Source of the DNA: Ruania alba | Lineage (GTDB): Bacteria; Actinomycetota; Actinomycetes; Actinomycetales; Beutenbergiaceae | Assembly: GCF_900105765.1 (NCBI RefSeq) | Contig: NZ_FNTX01000002.1 | Span: 62,001 to 126,000, forward strand | DNA length: 64,000 bases | Direction of reading: 5' to 3' | Shown here: positions 51,464-60,725 of the stretch, piece after piece | How the letters are laid out: every line of letters starts with the position of its first letter | Numbering within the stretch: position 1 is the stretch's first letter | The notes under the pieces: generated by a model | What the model saw: only the letters and a program-made list of their open reading frames with translations | The model's database searches: none | Told to the model about the DNA's origin: nothing | Program-made: the position numbers and the translations under genes

Positions 51464-51963
51464 TGCCCGCCGATCCCCCGGACGGCGACCCGGCCCTCAC
51501 GCAGCAGCGTCCCGTCGTGCAGATGTGGACCGACGGCGCCTGCAAGGGCAACCCCGGCCCGGGCGGCTGGGGCGTCTGGATGCGCGCCGGCCGGCACGAA
51601 CGGGAGCTGTGCGGCGGCGAGGAGGCCACCACGAACAACCGGATGGAACTCACCGCGGTGATCGAAGGGCTCCGGGCCCTGAACACCTCGTGCGAGGTCA
51701 CCCTGCACGTGGACTCCTCCTACGTGATGAACGGGATGAAGTCCTGGTTGCCCGGCTGGAAGCGCAACGGGTGGATGACCGCCGCCAAGAAGCCGGTGAA
51801 GAACGAAGACCTTTGGCGAGCGTTGGACGAGCAGGTCGCCCGGCACACGGTGCAGTGGATCTGGGTGAAGGGTCACTCCGGCGATCCGGGTAACGAGCGT
51901 GCCGACCAGCTCGCCAACAAGGGTGTGGAGTCGCTGCAGCCCAGCGGAGCACCCGGTGACTGA
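51463..51963 (+). CDS. rnhA: Ribonuclease HI
   Basis: Degrades the RNA strand of RNA-DNA hybrids; 166 residues. The catalytic carboxylates are Asp24 ([15 protein letters not shown]), Glu62 (NNRMELTA), Asp84 (HVDSSYV) and Asp148 (NERADQLA), with the assisting His138 in [11 protein letters not shown]. It overlaps the purQ stop. The 3' end overlaps the next gene's GTG by eight bases. Placing rnhA in a purine operon is odd but gives co-expression. Confidence 0.95.
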   Translation: MPADPPDGDPALTQQRPVVQMWTDGACKGNPGPGGWGVWMRAGRHERELCGGEEATTNNRMELTAVIEGLRALNTSCEVTLHVDSSYVMNGMKSWLPGWKRNGWMTAAKKPVKNEDLWRALDEQVARHTVQWIWVKGHSGDPGNERADQLANKGVESLQPSGAPGD

Positions 51964-53104
51964 GACGCCCGCCCCGGTGAGCCGCCCCTCGTTGGCGAGC
52001 GCCGCCGTCGTGCTCGCGGGACTGACCGTGGCGGCAGTGGGGCTGCACTTCGCTGCCTCGATCGTGGCACCGGCGTTCTTCGCCTTCACGCTCGTGGTCT
52101 CCGCACGCCCGCTGCAGCGGATGCTGGTGCGATGGCGGGTGCCACGGATGCTGGCCGCGATCCTGGTGCTGCTGTCGCTGTACGTGCTACTCACCGTGCT
52201 GCTGCTGGCAACCGTCTCCTCCCTCACCCAGGCAGCCTTCGAGCTGCCGAAGTACGCCGCCGACATGCGCCAGATCTACCTCGACGGCGTGCAGTGGCTG
52301 GAAACGCTCGGCGTGGACAACGCCGCACTGGTCCAGCTCGCGGGCTCGATCGACCTGAACCGGGTGGCCCAGCTGCTCGGTGCCGTGGTGGAGGGCACGA
52401 CGGCGGCCGGCGGCCAGGTGCTAATCATCCTCGTAGTGATGTTCTTCCTGGCGATCGACTCCACCTCAGTGCGCTCGCGATGGGCTCTGATCCGGGCCAG
52501 CCATCCAGAACTGGCGGCCTCGATGCTGCACTTCTTCGCCGGGGTGCGCAAGTACTGGGTGGTCGCCACCGTGTTCGGGCTCATCGTCGCTGTGCTGGAC
52601 GTGATCGCCCTGCTGATCATCGGTGTCCCGCTGGTGTTCGTGTGGGGCGTGCTGGCGTTCGTGACGAACTACATCCCGAACGTCGGCTTCGTGCTCGGCC
52701 TCATCCCACCGGCCCTGATCGCCCTGCTGGACGGGGGTGTCACCGACATGATCTGGGTGATCGTGGCGTACACGGTGCTGAACTTCACCGTGCAGACGAT
52801 CATCCAGCCGAAGGTCACTGGCGATGCCGTGGGCCTGAGCCCCGCGGTCTCGTTCCTCTCCTTGACGTTCTGGACCCTGGTAGTCGGACCGCTCGGCGCG
52901 ATCCTCGCGGTACCGCTGAGCCTGGCCGCGAAGGCCGCCCTCGTGGATGCCCACCCGTCGGCACGCTGGATCAACGCGTTCCTCGTCACCGACTCCGAGG
53001 CGAAGAAGGCACGGCACACACTCACCGGGAAACACCCACGCGCCTCGATCCGCACACCCCGGCCGCCTGGCCGCAGCACCCGCACGGGTGCGAAATCGAC
53101 TTGA
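51956..53104 (+). CDS. AI-2E family transporter (PerM-like)
   Basis: A membrane protein of 382 residues, seven to eight helices: [41 protein letters not shown], a long soluble loop (about 95-155), then [36 protein letters not shown] and [32 protein letters not shown]. Family PF01594; some members export AI-2, others sodium, so substrate unknown. GTG at 51956 overlaps rnhA. Its basic tail is unusual and probably cytoplasmic. Confidence 0.88.
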   Translation: MTETPAPVSRPSLASAAVVLAGLTVAAVGLHFAASIVAPAFFAFTLVVSARPLQRMLVRWRVPRMLAAILVLLSLYVLLTVLLLATVSSLTQAAFELPKYAADMRQIYLDGVQWLETLGVDNAALVQLAGSIDLNRVAQLLGAVVEGTTAAGGQVLIILVVMFFLAIDSTSVRSRWALIRASHPELAASMLHFFAGVRKYWVVATVFGLIVAVLDVIALLIIGVPLVFVWGVLAFVTNYIPNVGFVLGLIPPALIALLDGGVTDMIWVIVAYTVLNFTVQTIIQPKVTGDAVGLSPAVSFLSLTFWTLVVGPLGAILAVPLSLAAKAALVDAHPSARWINAFLVTDSEAKKARHTLTGKHPRASIRTPRPPGRSTRTGAKST

Positions 53105-53165
53105 GGTGACCGGCCGCCGTCGGCCATCGTGAGCGGTGACCGCTCTCTCACCGAAAGGCCGACCG

Positions 53166-54104
53166 ATGGCGCTGCGCTGGAGCACCCTTGATCCCGAGTC
53201 CGTGACGGCGTGGGCCGAGCTGACGAACCTGCTCGCCCGGGTGGACGGGACAGAGGAGTTCTACGACGCCGAGGACCTGGCCGAGGAGCTCACCGAGCAT
53301 GGCTTCTCCCCCGCCCACGACTCGCTCGCCGTGTGGGACGGCGACCTGCTCGTGGCGTACGCCCAGCTGCGGGTTCCCGGATCGCTCACGCACGCCGAGG
53401 GGTATGCCCGGGCGTCCATCGGCGGTGGGGTGCACCCGGACTATCGGGGGCAGGGGATCGCGTCCGAGATGTTCGACCGGATGGAGCCGCGCGGACAGGC
53501 CCTGGCCCGGGAACGGCATCCGGGAGCACCGATCCAGCTGCGCTCCTCCGGAGGTCTGGACAGCGACCCGGTGCGCCCACTCCTACGCGAACGCGGGTAC
53601 GAGCCGGTCCGGTACTTCACCTCTATGGAACGTCCCCTGCCGGGCGACGCACTGGCTCCGGTCGATACCCGGGTGACGCCGTGGACGCTCGAGCTGGACG
53701 AGGCGACCCGGCTGGCCCACAACGACGCCTTCGCCAGTCACTGGGGCAGCGGTCCGGCGACTCCGGAGCACTGGCGGGAGATGCGCGAGGGTCGGTCGTT
53801 CCGCCCCGCCTACTCACGGGTGGCGCTCGACGACGGCGGGCAGGTGCTGGCCTACACGACCACGCAGCAGTGGGTGGACCGCGAGCTCTACGTGGGCCTG
53901 GTGGGCACGCGCGCGGCCGCCCGCGGCCGAGGTCTGGGCCGTGCGGTGCTGAACGCGTCGCTGGTGGCCGCGGCCGAGTCCGGCGAGTTCGACCTGGTCG
54001 AGCTCGAGGTGGACTCGGCCAACCCGCAGGGGGCGGACGCGCTGTACTCCTCGGTGGGGTTCACGCCGGTACGCACCACGGCCGTGTTCGCGCGGCTCGT
54101 GTGA
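53166..54104 (+). CDS. GNAT family N-acetyltransferase, two-domain (MshD-like layout)
   Basis: A 312-residue protein with two tandem acetyltransferase folds: first half with IGGGVHPDYRGQGIASEMFDRM (acetyl-CoA motif), second half with VGLVGTRAAARGRGLGRAVLNASLVAAAESG and VELEVDSANPQGADALYSSVGF. Double GNAT is the layout of mycothiol synthase, but conservation here does not prove that role. ATG at 53166 with GAAAGG upstream. It may be co-transcribed with the AI-2E gene. Confidence 0.85.
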   Translation: MALRWSTLDPESVTAWAELTNLLARVDGTEEFYDAEDLAEELTEHGFSPAHDSLAVWDGDLLVAYAQLRVPGSLTHAEGYARASIGGGVHPDYRGQGIASEMFDRMEPRGQALARERHPGAPIQLRSSGGLDSDPVRPLLRERGYEPVRYFTSMERPLPGDALAPVDTRVTPWTLELDEATRLAHNDAFASHWGSGPATPEHWREMREGRSFRPAYSRVALDDGGQVLAYTTTQQWVDRELYVGLVGTRAAARGRGLGRAVLNASLVAAAESGEFDLVELEVDSANPQGADALYSSVGFTPVRTTAVFARLV

Positions 54105-54191
54105 CGGCAACCGGGCATCGAGCTGCGTCGCTGTACCCACGGCGGCGCCGTGATGGTTGCTCTCGATGCTGGTGCCTTGGCCTGACGGATG

Positions 54192-54206
54192 ATAAGGTTC
54201 CCTTAT
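54192..54206 (+). promoter_or_regulatory. Operator palindrome overlapping the antitoxin start codon
   Basis: ATAAGGTTCCCTTAT, a perfect 6-base inverted repeat with a 3-base spacer, includes the first two bases of the ATG at 54205. It overlaps a -10-like GATAAG. This suggests a leaderless transcript and self-repression by the encoded HTH protein. Confidence 0.6.
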
Positions 54207-54678
54207 GAGCCTGTTGGCCGACTATCAGGGCGCCCGGCGGGAGGAAGAAATCGCACGGCTGCGACGACAACTTGCCCTCCGAGCACTCATTGCGAGCGGC
54301 ATGAACCAGCGTGAGATTGCCGCGGCTCTCGGAATCAGCCAGTCGGCAGTCAGCCAACAACTCAGGGCGAGTTCAGGGCTCACCGACGTGCATCCGGAAG
54401 ATCTCGTAGAGGCCGCAGCTCCGCTCTTGGTTCGGGTCGCAACCGACCATGGGTACTCTCGGCTGGCCGTGTTCGGCTCAACGGCGAGGCACGAGGCACG
54501 GCAGGACTCCGACATCGACCTCCTCGTTCAAGCGCCCCCAGGAACGTCGACATTTGCCTTCCTCAGATTCAAGCGCATCCTCGAGCAGATCCTCGGTCGC
54601 GAGATCGACCTCATACCCTACGGTGGCCTCGCACCGCGACTGGACGACGACATCCGCCGTGAAGCGGTGCTGCTCTGA
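54205..54678 (+). CDS. mntA: HTH-MNT antitoxin (nucleotidyltransferase with DNA-binding head)
   Basis: A 157-residue protein fusing an HTH (about 22-55: LALRALIASGMNQREIAAALGISQSAVSQQL) to a minimal nucleotidyltransferase (about 68-157). The catalytic GSx10DxD motif is intact: Gly91, Ser92, Asp103, Asp105 (GSTARHEARQDSDIDLLV). In known MNT/HepT pairs the nucleotidyltransferase AMPylates and silences HepT. The extra HTH suggests the antitoxin also represses the operon through the palindrome at its start. TGATG overlap with the toxin gene. Symbol by analogy. Confidence 0.85.
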   Translation: MSLLADYQGARREEEIARLRRQLALRALIASGMNQREIAAALGISQSAVSQQLRASSGLTDVHPEDLVEAAAPLLVRVATDHGYSRLAVFGSTARHEARQDSDIDLLVQAPPGTSTFAFLRFKRILEQILGREIDLIPYGGLAPRLDDDIRREAVLL

Positions 54679-55043
54679 TGGAACTCCACGTGGCGAAGGA
54701 GTTCGTCCACATCGATACATGGCTCACCCACGCACGCGAGATCACCTCGCGAGGAAGAGCTCACTACCTCACCGACGTGCTCACGCAGGAAGCGGGTGAT
54801 TCCCTCATGATGAAGGTGGGGGAAGCGGCGAACCGCCTCGCCCGACACGGAGTCACCGCACCCGCTGGGGTGGATTGGCCACTCGCCGTCGCGAACCGAA
54901 ACTTCATCATCCACCAGTACGACCAGATAGACCGCGAGCAGACCTGGCTGACTCTGTCCGAGGACCTCGCCGAGTGGCACGCCGCCGTGCAACCCCTGGT
55001 GGCAGAGGCCCGTCGCTCACTCGACAGCACGGATTCTTCGTAG
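54678..55043 (+). CDS. hepT: HepT-family toxin (DUF86-like HEPN ribonuclease)
   Basis: A 121-residue helical HEPN protein with the catalytic RX4HXY motif at Arg74-His79-Tyr81 (RNFIIHQY), the Tyr being the AMPylation target in studied systems. Family features are THAREITSRGR and LMMKVGEAANRLA. It is translationally coupled to the MNT antitoxin. The likely activity is RNA cleavage controlled by the antitoxin. It ends 38 bases from the convergent purD stop. Confidence 0.88.
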   Translation: MELHVAKEFVHIDTWLTHAREITSRGRAHYLTDVLTQEAGDSLMMKVGEAANRLARHGVTAPAGVDWPLAVANRNFIIHQYDQIDREQTWLTLSEDLAEWHAAVQPLVAEARRSLDSTDSS

Positions 55044-55080
55044 AGCCTGCCTGGCGGCGGCTACTGAGGCAACAGGAGCC

Positions 55081-56334
55081 TCAGACCCGGGCCGCGATAT
55101 CCGTGCGGTACTGGCCACCCTCGAGGCTGATCCGTTCCACTCCCGCGTACGCAGCCGCTCGGGCCGCGGAGATGTCCTCACCCTGGCCGACCACGGACAA
55201 CACGCGACCACCCGCGGCCACTAGAGCTCCGCCGTCGTTCGTGGCCGTGCCCGCGTGCAGCACGTGCACGCCCGCCAGCTCCTCGGCGGCATCGGTGCCG
55301 GTGATCTCGTCCCCCTTGCGCACCTGGCCGGGGTACCCGTGCGCAGCGAGCACCACGGTGACCGCCGCACCGGAACTCCAGCGCAGCTCCGGCAGCTGCG
55401 CGAGGCTGCCGGTGGCCGCCGCGTGCAGAGCGGTCGCCAGGGAGGACTCCAGCCGTGCCAGCACCACCTGCGTCTCCGGGTCACCGAAGCGGGCGTTGAA
55501 CTCCACCACCCGCAGGCCGCGGGAGGTCAGCGCGAGGCCGCAGTACAGCAGGCCCACGAACGGTGTTCCACGCCGCGCGAGCTCCTGCACAGTCGGCAGT
55601 GCGACCCGCTCGACCACCTCGTCCACCAGGTCCTCGGGCGCCCAGGGCAGCGGGGAGTAGGCCCCCATCCCGCCGGTGTTCGGCCCGGTGTCCCCGTCAC
55701 CAAGGCGCTTGAAGTCCTGCGCCGGGGCCAAGGGAACCACCGTCTCGCCGTCGGCCAAACAGAACAGCGAGATCTCGGGCCCGTCGAGGAACTCCTCGAT
55801 CACCACACCGGCACGATCGTCGCCCACGCAGGCCTGAGCGTGGGCGAGCGCGGCCTGCCGGTCCTCGGTGACCACCACGCCCTTGCCGGCGGCGAGCCCG
55901 TCGTCCTTGACCACGTAGGGCGGACCGAACGCATCCAGTGCCGAGGTCACCTCGTCCATCGTGCGGCACACATGTGCCATCGCAGTCGGCACCGCGGCGG
56001 CGGCCATCACCTCCTTGGCGAAGGCCTTCGAACCCTCCAACGTGGCGGCGTCACCGTTCGGCCCGAACACGGCAATCCCGGCCGCACGGACCGCGTCCGC
56101 CACCCCGGCCACCAGGGGTGCCTCGGGACCGATCACCACGAGGTCGGCTCGCACCTCGCGAGCGAGATCAGCGACGGCGTCCGGCGAGTTGGCATCGACG
56201 CTCATGGTGGTCGCGATCTGCGCCGTGCCGGGATTCCCCGGGGCGACGATGAGCGAGGTGGTCTCGGGGTCCGCGGCGAGGCTGCGGGCGAGAGCGTGTT
56301 CACGGGCACCGGAGCCGATCAGCAGGATCTTCAC
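55081..56334 (-). CDS. purD: Phosphoribosylamine-glycine ligase
   Basis: GAR synthetase, 417 residues: second step of purine synthesis, adding glycine to phosphoribosylamine with ATP. Markers are [53 protein letters not shown] (ATP-grasp), SLFCLADGE and [13 protein letters not shown]. The GTG at 56334 gives the usual MKILLIG start; an upstream GTG at 56355 adds seven atypical residues. It is convergent with the toxin-antitoxin pair. Confidence 0.97.
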   Translation of the reverse strand: MKILLIGSGAREHALARSLAADPETTSLIVAPGNPGTAQIATTMSVDANSPDAVADLAREVRADLVVIGPEAPLVAGVADAVRAAGIAVFGPNGDAATLEGSKAFAKEVMAAAAVPTAMAHVCRTMDEVTSALDAFGPPYVVKDDGLAAGKGVVVTEDRQAALAHAQACVGDDRAGVVIEEFLDGPEISLFCLADGETVVPLAPAQDFKRLGDGDTGPNTGGMGAYSPLPWAPEDLVDEVVERVALPTVQELARRGTPFVGLLYCGLALTSRGLRVVEFNARFGDPETQVVLARLESSLATALHAAATGSLAQLPELRWSSGAAVTVVLAAHGYPGQVRKGDEITGTDAAEELAGVHVLHAGTATNDGGALVAAGGRVLSVVGQGEDISAARAAAYAGVERISLEGGQYRTDIAARV

Positions 56335-56441
56335 GGTGCCCGAGCCTACCGGCACCGAGCCGGGCGGAGCTCACTCGAGCAGCCATATTGACGTGTGACT
56401 TCTTGAAGGTGGGCCCTGGTCGGACTTCGTCCGGCAACGAC

Positions 56442-56499
56442 GAAGGCACCCGGGCCGGGGCGCCCCTCCCAGGGGACGCACCCGGCCGCGGGTGCCTTC
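56442..56499 (-). terminator. Strong hairpin after the BCCT transporter
   Basis: Arms GAAGGCACCCGGGCCGGG (56442-56459) and its near-perfect complement (56481-56499, one extra G), with an inner CCCCT/AGGGG stem. It lies just beyond the transporter stop (56521), fitting termination, though no T-run follows. Confidence 0.65.
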
Positions 56500-56520
56500 A
56501 GTTCGCGGTGGCGAATTCGG

Positions 56521-58308
56521 TCAGGACTTGGCCGTGTCGCCGTCCTTGGCCTTCTTCTTGCCGGCGAACAGCTTCCTCCGTACCGAGGCCGGCGGGTCGA
56601 GCAGACCGTCCTCGATGAACGAGGTCGAGACGTGGTCGGTCAACTCATCCCGTGCCATCCGCCGCTGCGCACGCAGCATGCGTGCCCGGTGCACCCGGAA
56701 CTGCTTGATCAGCGCCACGCACATGAAGATCATGATGATGCTGAACGGCAGGGCGATGGAGATCGCCACGCTTTGCAGCGCCCCCAGGACGGCACTGCCC
56801 CCCGCGAGCAGCAGGGCAGCAGCGACCGCACCTTCCAGCGTCGCCCAGAGGATGCGGCTCCACTTCGGCGGGTCGGGGTCACCGCCGGAGGCGAGCATGT
56901 CGACCACCAGCGACCCGGAGTCGGAGGAGGTGACGAAGAAGACGATCACCAGCAGCACGGCAAGGCCGACGAGCACCTTGCCGACCCCGCTCCCAGGTTC
57001 TCCGACGAGGCCGTCGAGGAGAGTGAACAGCGAACCCGTGCCATCAACGGTCAGGCCTTCAGGGCCGACGCTGTCGTCTGGGCCCCCCTCGGTCACCAGA
57101 CCGCCCTCACCGAAGAGCTGGCGGTACAGGGCCGTGCCGCCGAAGACGGTGAACCACAGGAAGGAGAAGGCCGTCGGGAGCACCAGCACACCGACCACGA
57201 ACTCACGCACGGTACGTCCGCGTGAGATGCGGGCGATGAAGACGCCGACGAAGGGCGCCCAGGAGACCCACCAGCCCCAGTAGAACGCGGTCCACCATCC
57301 CTGCCACGCCGTGCCGTCCTCACCGGCGAATGCGGTGGTGCGGAAGGCGTTGTTGAGGAACTCCTGGAAGTACAGGCCGGTGGCCTCGATGTACTCGCGG
57401 AGCAGGAACATGGTCGGACCGGCGATGAGTACGAAGATCATCAGGCCGATGGCCAGGATCATGTTCCCGTTGGAGAGGTACTTGATGCCCTTCTTCACCC
57501 CGGTGACCACCGAGACCAGCGCCGCCAGCGTGATCAGCCCGATCAGGACCACCATGAGCAGGTTGGTCGGCTCACCGATGATCTCCAGGAAGCTCAGACC
57601 AGAGGCCACCTGCGAGACTCCCAGCCCCAGCGAGGTTGCCACGCCGAAGACGGTCCCGACCACAGCGATGACGTCGATGACGTTCCCGATCCACCCGTCG
57701 GTGCGCTTGCCGAGCAGCGATTCGAGGGACCAGCGGATGGAGACCGGGCGCTTGCGCACGTGCACGGCGTAGGCGATGGCCAGGCCCACGACGACGTAGA
57801 TCGCCCAGGGGTGCAGGCCCCAGTGGAGGAACGTGGTCACCAAGGATTCCTCAGCGCCGGCTGCATTCATCTCCGCGATACCGGTGGACCGGTTCGGGAT
57901 TCCGGCGAAGTGGTGCAGCGGCTCCGCCACACCCCAGAACATCAGGCCGATGCCCATCCCGGCAGCGAACAGCATCGCCAGCCAGGGACCCATCTTGAAC
58001 TCGGCTGGTTCGTCCTCGTCCCCGAGGACGATATCGCCGTAATGACTCACGCCGACCCAGATCGCGAAGCCCACGAAGGCCGTCACCAGCACGATGTAGT
58101 ACCACCCGAAGGCGGTGACGATCCCACCACTGACGACGCCGATCGCATCCCCGAAGGCCTCTCCGCCCGCGATCGCGGCAATGACGAAGGCCGCGATGAC
58201 GACCATCGACGGCCAGAAGACGCCCGGTCGAACCGAGGTGTACCACGGGCCCGATCGCTCTGGCACCTCCGGTGGTGGCGATCCCTTCTCCTTGACCTCG
58301 GCTGTCAT
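56521..58308 (-). CDS. BCCT family betaine/choline/carnitine transporter
   Basis: A 12-helix secondary transporter of 595 residues for osmoprotectants. Family signatures: MLFAAGMGIGLMFWGVAEPLHHF (Gly-rich helix and substrate Trp), and WWTAFYWGWWVSWAPFVGVF, with the IARISRGRTVREF loop. The C-terminal tail (about 540-595) is basic (RVHRARMLRAQRRM and KKKAKDG), as in osmosensing BetP/OpuD proteins. It points to salt or drought tolerance. ATG start; no operon partner. The 145-base gap to purA holds no clear hairpin. Confidence 0.93.
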   Translation of the reverse strand: MTAEVKEKGSPPPEVPERSGPWYTSVRPGVFWPSMVVIAAFVIAAIAGGEAFGDAIGVVSGGIVTAFGWYYIVLVTAFVGFAIWVGVSHYGDIVLGDEDEPAEFKMGPWLAMLFAAGMGIGLMFWGVAEPLHHFAGIPNRSTGIAEMNAAGAEESLVTTFLHWGLHPWAIYVVVGLAIAYAVHVRKRPVSIRWSLESLLGKRTDGWIGNVIDVIAVVGTVFGVATSLGLGVSQVASGLSFLEIIGEPTNLLMVVLIGLITLAALVSVVTGVKKGIKYLSNGNMILAIGLMIFVLIAGPTMFLLREYIEATGLYFQEFLNNAFRTTAFAGEDGTAWQGWWTAFYWGWWVSWAPFVGVFIARISRGRTVREFVVGVLVLPTAFSFLWFTVFGGTALYRQLFGEGGLVTEGGPDDSVGPEGLTVDGTGSLFTLLDGLVGEPGSGVGKVLVGLAVLLVIVFFVTSSDSGSLVVDMLASGGDPDPPKWSRILWATLEGAVAAALLLAGGSAVLGALQSVAISIALPFSIIMIFMCVALIKQFRVHRARMLRAQRRMARDELTDHVSTSFIEDGLLDPPASVRRKLFAGKKKAKDGDTAKS

Positions 58309-58453
58309 CGTCTCCCTCTCCTCGGTTTCGTATGCGCGCAGGGATGGACGGAACCACTCCTGACAAACACTTCACCGTAGCGAATTTCGTGAGAATTTCC
58401 AGGTGAACGCTTGACCCGGGCGTTGTCGGAGAGCGAAAGCTGCCGCGGAAAAG

Positions 58454-59740
58454 TCAGTCGAGCAGGTCGTGCCGCACGATCGTCGCGGCCCGATCCGGTC
58501 CCACTCCGATGGAAGAGATCCGGGTGCCGGACATCTCCTCGAGGGCGAGCACGTAGCGTTGCGCGTTCACCGGCAGGTCATCGAAGGTGCGGCACTGGGA
58601 GATGTCCTCCCACCAGCCGTCGAGCTCCTCGTAGATCGGCGTCGCGTGGTGGAACGCGGTCTGGTCCACCGGCATCTCGTCGTGGCGCACACCGTCCACG
58701 TCGTAGGCCACGCAGACCGGCACCTTCTCCCACCCGGTGAGGACATCAAGCTTGGTCAGGACCAGGTCGGTGAGTCCGTTGATCCGGCTCGAGTAGCGCG
58801 CGATCACGGCGTCGTACCAGCCGCACCGACGCGGCCGCCCGGTCGTCACACCGAACTCGCCGCCGTTCTTGCGCAGCGCCTCACCGTCGTCGTCGAGCAG
58901 CTCGGTGGGGAACGGCCCCTCGCCCACACGCGTGGTGTAGGCCTTGATCACGCCGACCACGCGGTCGATCCGGGTGGGTCCGATGCCCGACCCGGTGGCG
59001 GCACCGCCGGCGGTGGCCGAGGATGAGGTGACGAACGGGTAGGTGCCGTGATCGACGTCCAGCATGGTGGCCTGCCCGGCCTCGTAGACGACGTTCTTGC
59101 CGGCGTCCAGGGCTTCGTTCAGCACCAGCGAGGTGTCGGCGACCATGGGGCGTACCCGGTCGGCGTAGGAGAGCAGCTCCTCGGTGACGGCGTCGATGTC
59201 CGCAGCCCGGCGGTTGTAGATCTTCACCAGGATCTGGTTCTTCTGCTCCAGCGCGCCCTCGACCTTCTCGCGCAGGATTCCCTCGTCGAAGAGGTCCGAG
59301 ATCCGGATGCCCACGCGGCTCATCTTGTCCGCATAGGTGGGTCCGATCCCCCGCCCGGTGGTGCCGATCTGCCGCTTGCCGAGGAAGCGTTCGGTCACCT
59401 TGTCCAAGGTGCGGTTGTAGCTGGGGATCACGTGGGCGCTGGAGGAGATCAACAGCTTGGAGACGTCCACGCCGCGGGCGGTGAGGCCGTCCAGCTCCTC
59501 GAACAGCACCTCGAGGTCGACGACGACGCCGTTCCCGATCACTGGGGTGCACCCGGCGGAGAGGATGCCCGAGGGCAACAGGTGCAGGGCGTACTTCTCG
59601 TCCCCGACGACCACCGTGTGCCCGGCGTTGTTGCCGCCGTTGAACTTCACCACGTAGTCGACCCGGGAGCCGAGCTGGTCGGTCGCTTTCCCCTTGCCTT
59701 CGTCGCCCCACTGGGCACCGAGGACCACCACCGCTGGCAT
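58454..59740 (-). CDS. purA: Adenylosuccinate synthase
   Basis: Converts IMP and aspartate to adenylosuccinate with GTP, first step toward AMP; 428 residues. GTP loop GDEGKGK (12-18), [11 protein letters not shown] with the catalytic His, [33 protein letters not shown] and [14 protein letters not shown]. The ATG at 59740 gives [15 protein letters not shown]. The DUF3151 gene upstream (102 bases) is a typical actinobacterial neighbour. Confidence 0.97.
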   Translation of the reverse strand: MPAVVVLGAQWGDEGKGKATDQLGSRVDYVVKFNGGNNAGHTVVVGDEKYALHLLPSGILSAGCTPVIGNGVVVDLEVLFEELDGLTARGVDVSKLLISSSAHVIPSYNRTLDKVTERFLGKRQIGTTGRGIGPTYADKMSRVGIRISDLFDEGILREKVEGALEQKNQILVKIYNRRAADIDAVTEELLSYADRVRPMVADTSLVLNEALDAGKNVVYEAGQATMLDVDHGTYPFVTSSSATAGGAATGSGIGPTRIDRVVGVIKAYTTRVGEGPFPTELLDDDGEALRKNGGEFGVTTGRPRRCGWYDAVIARYSSRINGLTDLVLTKLDVLTGWEKVPVCVAYDVDGVRHDEMPVDQTAFHHATPIYEELDGWWEDISQCRTFDDLPVNAQRYVLALEEMSGTRISSIGVGPDRAATIVRHDLLD

Positions 59741-59842
59741 TGATTGTCCTTCCGTCGAAGGGACCCGCGCCGGGTCCCGTAGCAGCCTACTGGGCCGAGA
59801 CACCCGCCATGGAAAACTCGACCTCGCTCTCGCGAGCGGTCG

Positions 59843-60250
59843 TCACAGGCTCCGGGCCGCCGGGTCGGACTCGTCGGCGAAGGTGCGGCACCGCTCCGCC
59901 TCGTCGGTCTCACCGATCGCCTCGGCGGCGTCCGCCAGTGCGATCAGGGCGATCAGGAAGCCCTGGTTGGGCACATGATCGGCCGGGACCGGGCCGGCGC
60001 CACGCCATCCGGCCCGGCGAAGTGCGTCCAGGCCACGGTGGTAGCCGGTGCGGGCGAACGCGTAGGCGGCCACCGGGTCGCCGGCATCGAGGCTCTCGCG
60101 GGCGAGCATCCCCCAGGCATAGCTCGCGGCCGGAATGCGACCGGCCACCTCCCGCAGCGCTGCACCGTCGGCAAGCGCTGCACGGGCGGCCATGTCAGGG
60201 TGGTCCTCTGGCAGATGGGTCGGCTCAGGGCCGAGGAGGTTGCGCTGCAT
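59843..60250 (-). CDS. DUF3151 family protein
   Basis: A 135-residue helical protein conserved beside purA in many actinobacteria: NLLGPEPTHLPEDHPDMAA, PAASYAWGMLARESLDAGDPVAAYAFARTGYHRGLD, WRGAGPVPADHVPNQGFLIALIAL. TPR-like helices; function unknown. ATG start. Confidence 0.88.
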   Translation of the reverse strand: MQRNLLGPEPTHLPEDHPDMAARAALADGAALREVAGRIPAASYAWGMLARESLDAGDPVAAYAFARTGYHRGLDALRRAGWRGAGPVPADHVPNQGFLIALIALADAAEAIGETDEAERCRTFADESDPAARSL

Positions 60251-60356
60251 GAGACCAGTCTGTCACCTGCGCCGATAGTGCAGCGCACCGGGTCTCACCG
60301 TGCGGAGGGCCGAACGCACCAGTAACCTCGTCACACACGTGTTCAGGAGGCCAGCG

Positions 60357-60695
60357 ATGATCGAGGTGTCGACATCAGGCACGGGCGCCCAGATCACGGT
60401 GACCGACGATCTCGACCTCGCCACCGGTGCTGCCGCCGACGCCGTCCAACGTCGCCTCGCCCTGCTCGAGCGCCCCATGATCACCGTGGACCTGTGCCGG
60501 ATGAACTTCATGGACTCCACCGGTGCCGCATGGCTGATCACCCTGGCCGATCAGTCTCGCCACCGGGACGGTCGCGTCCACCTGCTCGGCGCCAGTGCAC
60601 GCGACCTGTTCGTGCTGGAGGTGTGCGGCGCGATCGACCTGTTCACGATCAACCACCGCCACCAGTGCGCCGACGCCACGCACGCCACCGCCTGA
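60357..60695 (+). CDS. STAS-domain anti-sigma factor antagonist
   Basis: A 112-residue STAS protein with the phosphorylation-site motif MDSTGAAWL (Ser54 or Thr55), as in SpoIIAA/RsbV proteins that release sigma factors from anti-sigma kinases. The ATG at 60357 follows AGGAGG, which decides the start over an upstream ATG. It is convergent with the SpoIIE-type gene, 31 bases between stops. The partner kinase may be that protein. Confidence 0.9.
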   Translation: MIEVSTSGTGAQITVTDDLDLATGAAADAVQRRLALLERPMITVDLCRMNFMDSTGAAWLITLADQSRHRDGRVHLLGASARDLFVLEVCGAIDLFTINHRHQCADATHATA

Positions 60696-60725
60696 CCTCA
60701 CCACACGCCCGGGTGACGTGAGCGG

